DNA of 64,000 nucleotides from Bursaphelenchus xylophilus (lineage: Eukaryota > Nematoda > Chromadorea > Rhabditida > Aphelenchoididae). Position 1 is the first letter of the stretch, and each line of letters opens with the position of its first letter. A model generated the notes under the pieces. The model was not told the origin of the DNA, ran no database searches, and saw only the letters and a list, made by a program, of their open reading frames with translations. The position numbers and the translations under genes are program-made. Positions 34,801 through 46,800 of this stretch are shown in pieces. Location of the stretch: the NCBI GenBank assembly GCA_904066235.2, contig CAJFCV020000004.1:1240001-1304000 (forward strand). The letters are read 5' to 3'.

Positions 34801-37800
34801 ACAAAACCTCTTTCCTTGCATACGCAGTTCGTGAACAATGTCTATTTGTCGGGAAAATAATGAGCATAATGTCGGCCGCTGAATTGAAAAAGCAATATGA
34901 TTACAATTCATTTTCTCGGCGGCGTTGCGATTTTCGCTGCGACCGAGAGTGCTCATTATTTTCCCGACAAACTAACAGGGGAAGTACTCCAAGTGCGACG
35001 CTCAGATTTTCTTTAAATTTTGCACACACGTCGGGTATGGACTAAATATCAATTCCTGAAAGTTTTAGCTCGCGCTTTGCGGGCGCCGCTGAGATATCGA
35101 ACGATTTTTGCCGCCGAGAGAGCACGCTAAACGTGGGGAGCGGGCAGAGAGAAAACACCTTTTTGGCCATAACTTTGGCAGTTTCGTGCGGAAAATTTTG
35201 ATTTTTTGCAGAAACATTATCCTTTACAGTAGGAACAGGCACGAAACTTTTTGTGCCGAAATTCGGCAAAAAGTCCAAAATTTTCGCCGACTTTCGATCT
35301 AAAAATCTCGGTTGTTTCTGCAAAGCGCGAGCTAGGATTCTCGCATATATCTTAGAAAAAATTATTCTAAATTTGTGCCAAGTTTCATCAAAATCTGAGC
35401 GTCGCACTTGGAGTACTTCCCCTGTAAGAAGTGATTTCTGGGCTAAAAATCTCGAGTAAATCTGTAAAAAGAACCAGTTTTATGGGGCAAATACCTTCAA
35501 GCTTTTTTTGTAGACTAGCTTTTTGCTTTCCCCCCTCTCTGATCTGATTTGATCTGTAGGTCACAACGAAAGGGCGTAAAAAAATTGTAAAATTCGACCA
35601 ACTGACGAACGCATGACCACTAGTTTGACGTGGGTTGCCGCTACGGTAAACGCTGACCTTGTTGTTTCAAATCACACTCGCAAAACAATAACACAAAAAC
35701 AGGCCGCTCCCCGTTGACAAATGCGTTTGCTAATCTCGGCGGCGGGCATTCAGCAAATTTGAAGCAATGGGGAGTGGGGTGGATTGCGCAATTCGCGAAA
35801 AATTTGGGGAATTCGGTTTTTTAATTCCCGCTCTCCCACCACTCGTCGGAATCTCAGTCACGCAGCGGTGAGTATAACAATATAATCTATTAACGGTTGT
35901 AATAAGTTAATTCGGGGGGTCGCGGAAATTTATTTAGTTTGCTGTCTACAGTAGTTTGGTGGTATGTTTTGTGCGAACAGAGCGGCGAGTTTTGAGTGTT
36001 TTGGCCCAACTGTTTTGAAATGAGACAATCGGACCGGTTTCGGTTGAATTGTGACTTCCAGCAGATGGATGGTTTTTTAATGGGACTGGCCGAAGTTGAC
36101 CAAGTTTTTTGGGGAAAATACTCAATGTAAAAGCCTTATATGGGCTTCAATTTTTAACAGAAATTTCCTCTACAGCCCAGCGTTCGCTACTAGGCGGGCC
36201 AAAAAGCCTGGACATGTTTGCAACGCGCGCCGTCGCCCAAAAGTCTTGTCGCAAAACCGCCCAAAGATCTGATCTTGGGGCAAAACTCACGGCGCGCCCC
36301 GACCGCGCACAGTGCGAAAGTGTTTGCTTTGAAAAAGGCAATCTAGACATGGCTGGGGGCCGGGCCAGAAGTGGTCGGCCCGGCCCCGGGACCTTCAAAA
36401 CTCGTTCGGCCCGGCCCAACCCGGCCCCCCGGGGGGCTGGGCCGGGCCGGCCCGCCCACTAGCCATGTCTAGGCCAATTAAAGCACAATGCGCTCTTTTT
36501 TCGCACCTAATTTTTATCGCGCGACGCCTCGTCGCAACGCCGCATGCATGCGCTCGCACAGTGCGAAAACATGTGAAGACTTTCGGCGCGCTTAGTATTA
36601 CTATGCCTTTCAAAAGTGCATAGTCTTTTTGTCGCACTGCGCATTTGACCTCTTGCACTGTGCAGTATAAAAATTTAGATTTTTCAACTGATTGCACGGT
36701 GCAAAAAGTTTACAACAAGACACTTTTTTTCGCTTTCACATAGTTTTCAGAGTGTGATATTAATATTGATTTTTTTCTTTAAAAATTTTTTGTTTTTACT
36801 GCTATAGTCTATTCGCAGCGTCGCTCGAGTGAGTTTCGCGACATGCACTACTAGTCGTTCCAGAAAGTGCGTAGACTTTTTTCTGCCTTTTTTTGGACCG
36901 CACAGTGCAAGTTTCCTGTTTCCCACGCGACGCGATCCTTTTTGAAATTGCACTGTGCAATTTCAAAAAAGTCGCGCCGGCTCCCTTGACAAAAGCTTGC
37001 ATCGCAGCGATAGTGCACTTGCATGGTGCAAAAGGTCAAATGCACCCCGCAAAAAGGGAATTTTGTGCACAGTGCGGACCGCGACAAAAAGTCTACGCAC
37101 GTTCTGGAACGACTAGTATGCGAAAAAAACTTCCTTCATCTGTCCAATTTTTTGCTTTTTGCACCGTGCAATAGGCTGTTTTGGGCTGTCGCTAGCACCC
37201 TGACCTCTTCTGCACAGTGCAAAAAATCAGTCCAGCGTCTTTACAAACTTTCAATTACATACACAAAGTACAAATCCACAACCAATTTTTGCGATTACGC
37301 CATACCTGCCACACTTCTCATCATCTACCATCCCATTTCCAAGCCTACAACAATCCACACCGTCAATCAAACATCATGACATAGGCCCACATTTACGGGG
37401 CGCACATCAGAATCTAGTCGAAGGGAAAAAAGTTGCACTTCTCCGCAGCCGCCAATTACCCGCCTGAAGCTATTACATTTTCTTGACGTAAATTACATTT
37501 CGCGTACATTACGCTTACATCCCGAGTTAATTGCGGGGTGGGGCGCGCGCTATAAAGGGCCCGCAATTTTTGTGGCATCGACATTGAGCTACTGTGCCCT
37601 CTCCGGCTCTGCCACTTGCTATATTACGTCTTCTAGCGGGCTAAAGACTACTGTAAACTTGGTTATTTTTCTCTACTGTGACTATTAAAATTTTTGTAAA
37701 GCAACACTGTAGCTAATGGGTACTGTAAAAATGAATGTAGAGCAGTGCGCGTTAACGCTGCTGGAAGAGAATTTCAAGCATGCCATGGAGGAGGCTGTAA

Positions 37801-40800
37801 GGGACTACTATTTGGTAGGGATATTTTTATTTTTTATACTGTAGACGAAATGTCACTATCGATTTTTTAAGGTTTTTTTAATATTGAATTATTCTTTGGG
37901 CATTTTCAGTTGTGACGAAATGTCAATATTGATTTTTCTTAAATTTGTCGGAAAAATAATAAGCTGAATGCCGCTGAGCCAATGACGTCATTGAAATCGA
38001 TTTTTTAAGATTTTTTTTCAATATTGAATTAGTATTTGGGCATTTTCAGTTGTGACGAAATGTCAATATCGATTTTTTTTTAAATCTGTCGGGAAAATAA
38101 TGAGAACTTTGTCGCTGCGCCAATCTCGTCGCTGAAGTGAAAAGCAATTTGATTTTGTCGCGAAAAAAATCATTTTTTCTCCCGCGATTTTCCCTGCGAC
38201 AGGAAGCTCATTATTTTCCCGACAAAATGATATATTGTTTTTGTTCTATTTCTAATTCTTTATCGCTATTTTCCTCTCGTTTTGATGTGGTAATCGTGCT
38301 CTATACCCCTTTTTTGAACACCACTTTCCTCTTCTTTTCCATACCTTCCAATTTCCAGATGGCCGACAACGACATTCGATTTACCCCCTCAAGCTCAAAT
38401 TCCCCACATCCGCCGCTCCTGGAGCCCGAACTTTTGTCGGCAAAATCGCCGGAAAAGTCCAAGTCACCGAGTGTTCGGCGACGGGGCAAGGCGAGGATTT
38501 ACAACGAGGTGGCCCGATGCTACACGGAAGACGAGGTGGACGCGCATAGTAAAGGATGGAGAAAGTAAGGCAAATTTTTTGGAGGTGGTTGAGCTTTATA
38601 TATCCTCTAATAATGATGATTAGACATAGTTTTTACTATGAAGATGATACATAGTAAAATTAGCTATATAGTTTAAAAAAGTTTTCGTCCAGTGGGAGTC
38701 GAACCCTCGACCATCTGACTGATAAGCTCTCTAAATCACTACCACTGCGCTATTCGGACACATCGCCGATTTTGACGGTTTTTGCGAATTTCCAACCCTT
38801 GCTCACAAAATTCAAACTTTGAAGGGTGTGTTCAGTTTGAGTTTTGTGCAAAATTCCCTCGAAAATCCCGACCCGTTACGTGCGAAAGCCTCACTCGCTT
38901 CGGCGCCCAATTCTTTTGCACTTTAAGGGATCGCCCGGAGCGAAAATCCAATCTTGATTTTGCTGTAGAGAACAGAAATAGGATTCTTCGGCGAATGTCG
39001 AGAGGACGTGTCAACCAATCTTTGAGGCATTTCGAAGAGAAAAAGCTGCTGGTGAAAGAAGAAGGAAAAAGGTTAAAAACACTTTTCGAAATTTGCTGCC
39101 AACTTCCGTAAAATGCATGTGAGGCGTTGTGAAGAGAGTATAATGATTTTTCAGCCCAGAATTCACGTTTTTCTCAAAAAAAAGTCAACTTTTTCTCACG
39201 AACTTGGCAAAAATACGGTCAAAAGGAATATTTTCCCCACCGTTTTTCATGATTTGTCATTTTCTCTTGACCTTGCCCGCAAACATCATAAAGTATCGCT
39301 CTAAAGGAACGTTCACGGGTTCGTTGCTAAGATCCTCAGTCTGTCGGGAAAATAATGAGCACCCTGTCGCATCGAAAATCGCATCGCCGCCAAGGGAAAA
39401 TGAATTGTATCGCGGCAAAATCAAACTGCTTTGATTTCTGCGACGCGATTGACGCAGCGACAAAGTGCTCATTATTTTTCCGACAGACTACTAAAAAATC
39501 AGGAAAAATTAGAATAAAATATGTGTAGACTATCTTGAACAATCTCGTTTGCAGGTTTTATCGGCTATAACAAGATTTTCTATTGTTGGCGTTAGACCAA
39601 AATTTGGATAAGCTTGATTCTTCCCTATAAAAGTCAGGGATCTCGTCATTTCTAATCATTTTTCTATCCCCGTTCGGTGTGCGAATAAACCATCTTTCTC
39701 TGCTGTCAGTCGTCTCATCTTACCGGTCGATCAAGCCGGCCGATTTCCTCCTCTCCCCTGGTCTGCCAGTTTATGGGGGCTCAGCCGGTGGGACTTTTTT
39801 GCTTTCCCTCCAACTCCTGAGCCCACAGGTCGCGTTTGCTAAGACCTATCCGTCTCCAACATCCATCTGTCTGTCGGGAAAATAGTGGCGTTCATTGGCA
39901 AAATGTTGCGACTCGTCCAAAAAAGGGGGCAACCAAATTGCCAGCTGCAACTACCCGTCTCAAAGCGGAAAAAATTCCAGGACAAAGACCTGCCATTATC
40001 ATCCCAACAGACTGATAAATCACCGCCTCTATAACAACTCCCGTTGCGGCATCCATTTCGCGGTTCCCTTGCCCTTTTGCGCCACTTCTCGCGTATCGTT
40101 CCCGCCTGCGCTTGCGTCGTGTCTGGCGCAAGACCCCCGTCGACGAAACTGCAGCAGAAACCCAGTTTTTTATGCGTGCGCAAAGTTGCACTCTTCGGAT
40201 AATCGGCGTCGCGGATCGCGCGCAAAATAATGAGCACAATATCGCTGCATCGCAAGTGAAATGTAATTTGATTTTGTCGCCACACAATTCATTTTTTCTC
40301 GGCGGCGATGAGATTTTCGATGCGACAAGTTGCCCATTATTTTCCCGACAGACTGATGGATTTACAGGGGTGGTTCTCGAACTGCGACGTTTTAATTTTA
40401 CCAAAACTTGAAACAAATTTATACTGATTTTCTTGAGAAAAATGTGGATATTGTCAGCTCATACTGGGCCTAAACTTGCCAAAAAATGCAGGGTGCGAAA
40501 AGTCGCAAAATAATGAGTGAAATGCACTGTGGAACATGTGGCTTTTCGCCACACCACAAAAAGTCTATGGACTGTATGAAAATTTAAGTCTGCCGGGAAA
40601 ATAATGAGCACTCTGTCACGTCCAAAATCGCATCACCATCTCGAAAAATATAAATGATAAATTGTGACAAAATCAAATTGCTTTTCACTTCAGCGACGCG
40701 ATTGACGCAGCGTCATGCTCATTATTTTCCCGACGGACTGATACTATTACACGCTCGAAATTCGGCGAACATTCTAGCCTCGCTTTTCACCAAATTCCTC

Positions 40801-43800
40801 TTTTAATTCCGACTGTAATAGTAACCCATTTCAACCACAAAAACGGTTATGAAATTCGAATGCACTTTGTTCGTTCATTGTCCACATTCCAGCCATTTTT
40901 CGCGCCCCAATCACCCTCTATTACATTATGTTTCGCTGCGCAGGTGAGTGTGTGTCGAACTCCAAACGTGTTTCATGACTCAGCCTTCGGATTCACGGTT
41001 TTTGCGACACTCTTTGTGACGGAGGTAATCTACGTCATCGCTAATAAGCGGTTGCTTCATTTTGAAGAATTCTGCGTGTTTCTGACGTCTTACGGCGTAA
41101 AAAATGTCAAAAAACTTGACGTAGCGGTACAAAGTATTCTTTGATGTGCATATTATCAGTCTGTCGGGAAAATAGTGAGTGGGCGTCGCTGCAAAATGTT
41201 TGGCCTTGTGGGAAAAAGGGTGTAGTCGAGCACCGAACTTCTAGCTTCGGCTAGCCGTCGCAGAGCGACAATAGGCGACTCCAAGGCGCGACAACCCGCC
41301 ACTATTTTCCTGACAGACAGATATATGCTATCCGAAGACTTTGGGCTTCGTTTTTTGGCCTAATAGATTGCCCATGAAGCATCGCAACACTTACGGGTAA
41401 CCACTTTTCGAGCAGCCGGATTTACCCATTAGAATTACGATTTTCCCCCCATAATCTGCGCAGTACGATAGAAATTTTGCGTTGGCAACTCCCTGATACA
41501 GATGAGTATACGAATCTATTGAATTCATCCACTGCTTTAAAATATATGGTGGTTTATTTTCAAAAAATGGCTTTTGAACTTTAAAAAATTCCTGGTTAAC
41601 CTTATGGTGACTATTCAAGCCACTTATACACCTGAAAACTTAATTCGCAAGAGCTAACTGCTAGATCCACCGTTAGAATTTCCAGTTATAAGAAAATGTT
41701 GGCTGATTTCCAAACATTCCCTCACAATCTCCATGATTCTTCTAACAGCCCGCAAAGTGGTTGCCCGCAAGTGTGGCCTCTGTTTTTTGCCTCCTAAATC
41801 GTCCATGAAAGCTGATTTTTCGGCCTCTTATATAGCGCCCCAACTCGAACTCTGTTTGCACTACTATACCCACAGTATACTTGTTTATAACTCCGCCAAT
41901 TAACCTTGACCTTCGTTTAGTTATCCATCCGCTTGCTTTGTCATTCTGTTTACTGTACAGTAAGGAGTTCCAAGCAAACGAGTGTTTCGCTGCTGGAATT
42001 ACGCGGTCACATGCCGCTATTTATAATTATTTTTAGATAGTTAGTAACGTCAGCTCGGAGTGTAAAGTACGTGTATACTGTACATGGAGAGAAAAGTGTC
42101 TGTCTTGATAGAGTTTTTTTACAAAACGTGGGGTGTTCTTCAAATTGATATGTTGGGGCATATCTGGGCCATAGTTTATTGTAATTGCAGTTGTCAGCTA
42201 TCTTTTTTTGGCTATAGTTATCTTTTCAAATCGCACGTGAAAAGCCGTATTTTTCACAGAGACGTTGTACACGTCATGCCCTCAACAAAATACCCGTCTA
42301 CAACCCTAGTACTCCCCGATTTTTTTGGCAAGTTTAGGCCCAGCACGAGCTGGCGATGTCCACATTTTCCCTGAGAAAAATCAGTCTAAATTTGTCTCTA
42401 ATTTTAGCAAAATTAGATCGTCGCATTTCGAGAATTGCCTTTGAAAATCCAGCAGTCTGTCGGGAAGATAATGAGCAACTTGTCGCAGCGAAAATCGCAT
42501 CGCCGCCGAGAAAAAATGTATTGTATCGCGACAAAATCAAATTGCTTTTATTGCTGTTCACTTGTGTTGCTGCCATTATTTTTCAGGTTGATAAAAAAGG
42601 CTTTGCTCGGGATCAAAAATACCATGTACTATATAACAACCAACTATTATATAATATGTCCTTCCTTGTTCTTTCTAAACCCGATAATTCCAGACTCCGC
42701 ACCCGCAATCTGTCGCGCAAAGGCCAAGTCCGTGAGTTCGAGTGCCCCCTGTCACGCCGCCACACCAAATGTCGGATGGGCATGCGAATAGAGACGCATC
42801 TGAACGAGGCGGACGGCAAACTCGTCCACATCGTCTACCACACCAGCGACACGGCCCACAACCATCTGGAAGACATCCCACCGCCCATCGACTCCATCAA
42901 ACTCGAGGCCAACCAGCCCGGCCCTCCGACGCTGACGCCGAATCTGTCGAATCTGGCGGCGTTGCAGGAGCGCGCCGCGTCCGCGGAGCACAACGGCTCC
43001 ACGCCGTGCTTGAGTGAGGATTCGGTGATGTCGACGGAGAATGCGACGCTGATGAACCAACTGAATAACATGGGAGTGAACGCGGCGCTGATTGCAATGG
43101 ACGAGCAGAGGAATTGGGTCACCGAGTACTTGAAACGACGGTGGAATGAGATGAGTCAGGAGAGCAGGAGCATTATTGTGGTAAGTGAAGAATATGGGGG
43201 TGTCGGGAGGCCCGGGAGACAAACCACACGTAAGACAAGAACTCGAGTTCAAGTGATTTATTGAGTGAAAAGCGGGCCTTATACAGTGCGCGCCAAAATG
43301 ATAGAGCCACTCATTTTTCCTGGATTTATTCTTTTATGGTTAGGTGGGCCAAGCCGGCATAATGCGTATATGCAATAACATGATAGACCTGTACTACGGC
43401 TACCATAACTTAGGACTAGCCTAGCGCCCAATCCAAAAAAAAATCCAAAATTCGGACCTTCCCCCTCGGTCGACGCGTCAAAATGATAGAGCCACCAAAT
43501 TTTTCTCCTCGGTGATGGCAGGCGAGGATCTATTGGTACTGTAGTTTGTTAATATTACTACTGATATTCACTGCTGATGTGAAAAGGTTACTGTAACTAC
43601 CGGTCATACGGTAGCTTTTGGCAACTTTAGAAAATCTTCCAAATTTTGGGTAAAACTGACCGGAAATAAATTTTTCGACGGTTGTATCCGGGTGGAAATA
43701 CCTTCAAAACATATTAGAAGACCTATATTTTCTAACAGTAATCAATTTCCGTTGAAATCACATCAACCGTAAACAAAGAATGATATTATATTACTTTAGC

Positions 43801-46800
43801 AGATAGACAGATTCTATAATAATGTCTATTGCTTATGTATGAGTCTGAGAAGCGGCCCCAGAACTTGTGGTACAATTGCAAGAGGACCATAGATTACTAT
43901 AACAGGACCGAATTCAATAATTCCTTTATTCAAATTGCAAACGGTATTATGAAGTTTACCAAAGTTATAACCGAAAAAACGATATTTTGGTGGCACGACT
44001 AGTGTCAGAATATGATTGCTTCGGGTTTTGAAACGACGAGTGCGGATCTTTTTGTGCGTAACGTAGCATGATTAACTCAACAATAACGTAATGATAAGCA
44101 ACTACAGAGAAGCTTTGGTGTAGTCACTTAGAGAACCAGAATTGCTTCTCTTGTGGTATTATTCCTAGGGTGTACAAGACTTTTCAGCCTTTCCAGGTTA
44201 AATGAAAATATTCTATATCGTGTGTTGCAGTCTAGCAGGAAGTTTGGTTTTTCCTCCATGCTCCCTCATTGGCATAATTGACATTATTATAGAATCTGTC
44301 TATCTGCTAAAGTAATATAATATCATTCTTTGTTTACGGTTGATGTGATTTCAACGGAAATTGATTACTGTTAGAAAATATAGGTCTTCTAATATGTTTT
44401 GAAGGTATTTCCACCCGGATACAACCGTCGAAAAATTTATTTCCGGTCAGTTTTACCCAAAATTTGGAAGATTTTCTAAAGTTGCCAAAAGCTACCGTAT
44501 GACCGGTAGTTACAGTAACCTTTTCACATCAGCAGTGAATATCAGTAGTAATATTAACAAACTACAGTACCAATAGATCCTCGCCTGCCATCACCGAGGA
44601 GAAAAATTTGGTGGCTCTATCATTTTGACGCGTCGACCGAGGGGGAAGGTCCGAATTTTTGATTTTTTTTTGGATTGGGCGCTAGGCTAGTCCTAAGTTA
44701 TGGTAGCCGTAGTACAGGTCTATCATGTTATTGCATATACGCATTATGCCGGCTTGGCCCACCTAACCATAAAAGAATAAATCCAGAAAAAATGAGTGGC
44801 TCTATCATTTTGGCGCGCACTGTATAGGGAAATCTCACGTAGGAAAGTACAATCAAATTTGAAAAATAAATGACGATTTCCGTGGGAATTCGGGCTCGAA
44901 GTTCGGTCGTTCCGCCTCACAGGGGGCATTTGGGATGCACATTTTTATATCAGTCTGTCGGGAAAATAGTGAGCACTGACTATGGATATTTGGATACTTA
45001 AAACCAGTAATATCATATGTAAAATGGTTTTAATGGCAAGCGCAATATTTCATATTAATTCTAAGGCCAACCTAGTATATGGTAGGAAACGAAAGATAAT
45101 ATTTCGTTTTTCATTGTGTCCCTATCGAAGAAAATTACCTGCTGTTTTTGACAAGGAGGTACCTCAAGTGCGACGCTGGGATTTTCTTTAAACTTTGCAC
45201 ACAGTACGGGTATAGGTCACACATCAACCTCTGAAAGTTTTAGCTTGCGCTTTCCAGGGGCAACCGAGAAATTCAACAATCTCTCCGGCCAGTAGAGCAT
45301 GCTAAATGCGGAGGGCGGCAAAGAAAAAAAAACAAGTTTAGCTATATCTCTTTTAGCCCGTATCGTTGATTTTGTTTTGGCCTTTGAGATTCGCTGCACA
45401 CATGCTATATTTTTTTGATTCCTTAGCCGCAATTTTTCAATTCAAAAAAGCTTAGTAAAAAAAATAAAAAATAAACTGACAATGAACCACAATTTTACCT
45501 CCGTATTTTTTCAGAACACGGTTCTCTTCGACGTAACGCAACAGAATCTGATTGCCCAACAGACCCCCGTCTCGATAGCGCCGTCGAATCCGCCCATCAA
45601 CCTCGCCCTTCTCAACCAGTTCAATCCGCAAGTGGTGTTGGCGAACAAGAACTTATTTTTCAACTTCAACCAGTGATAACCGAGTCCCGATGAACCCGAC
45701 AATCTCCAGCTTTCATATTTGCAGGGGAAGTGCGGCCAGTGCGACGCTCAGATTTCGATGAAACTTGGCACAAATTTAGAGTATTTTTTTCGACGATATA
45801 TGAGAGATTTCTAGCTCGCGGTTTGCAGAAATAACCGAAATTTTTGGATCGAAAATTGGCGGAAATGTCGCACATAAAATGCGAAACTTTTTGGCCAGCT
45901 TTGACATGAAATTTTTTATACCTATTTCTACCGTATAGGGTAATTTTTCCACAAAAAAATTAATTTTTGTCCATGAAAAACTCGCAAAGATACGGCCAAA
46001 AGGCGTTTTTCTCTCTGACCGCCCTCCGCATTTTGCGCACTCTCTCGGCGAAAAAATCGTTGAATATCTAGCGTCTGCACAGCGCGAGCTAAAACTTAGA
46101 GGCGTTGATATGCGAGCCATGCCTGAGCTGTGCCTAAAATTTCAAGAAAATCTGAGCGTCGCACTTCGAACACTTCCCTTTTCAGCCCCGTTTTTTCCCA
46201 TTTTTCTGTATTTTTCTCATTTTGCGGATTTTCGAAAAATTTGCTTATTTTTCTGCAAAAATTTTTTTTACTCATCTTTTTATTTGGAAATACGTTGGTT
46301 ACGTATTTCCAAAAAACTTCCCCTCTTTCCTAATATTTGCATATTGCATCAAAAATTTGCATAATATTGTCATAGCCCATAACTAAATGTCATAATCAAT
46401 GCACACTCATAACCAACCTTCTCCCCGTGATTCCATAACATTGCGTTGTCTCAAGTCAACCCCGTAACTATATTCTAATGTCATGTAAATCCCCGCATTT
46501 CCGTTGTTGTGATTATTTTTTGTTGAGCATGTTAATGGAGACATATTTAAATAGTAAAAATAGTTTCAAATTTCTAAAGCTAATCAAATAAATGAAGAGA
46601 AAATTATGGGCTTTTGAGTATATGCAGGGTGGTTCAGCTTGTCCAGTAGGGACGGCTAAGCTTTTGTGAGTCCAGAAAATGTGTCACGATGACATCGGTT
46701 TAAAAAGTGCATTGCAAAACGCTTGGGCCAAGATAGATAAAAAGCATTCTCGTAATACTGTGGCTCATTCAGAAGCCCTTCGTTTTTCTCTTTGCAAGTT

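Noticed and set aside
41391..41618. 75-codon minus-strand frame (YILKQWMNSIDSYTHLYQG)
   Set aside because: It lies entirely in an F13 element; the second F13 copy at 46.9 kb is not open in the same frame.
42752..43252. 166-codon minus-strand frame antisense to FLYWCH exon 2
   Set aside because: Arg-rich off-frame text; the plus strand carries the C-x8-C..HNH finger and correct splice phases.
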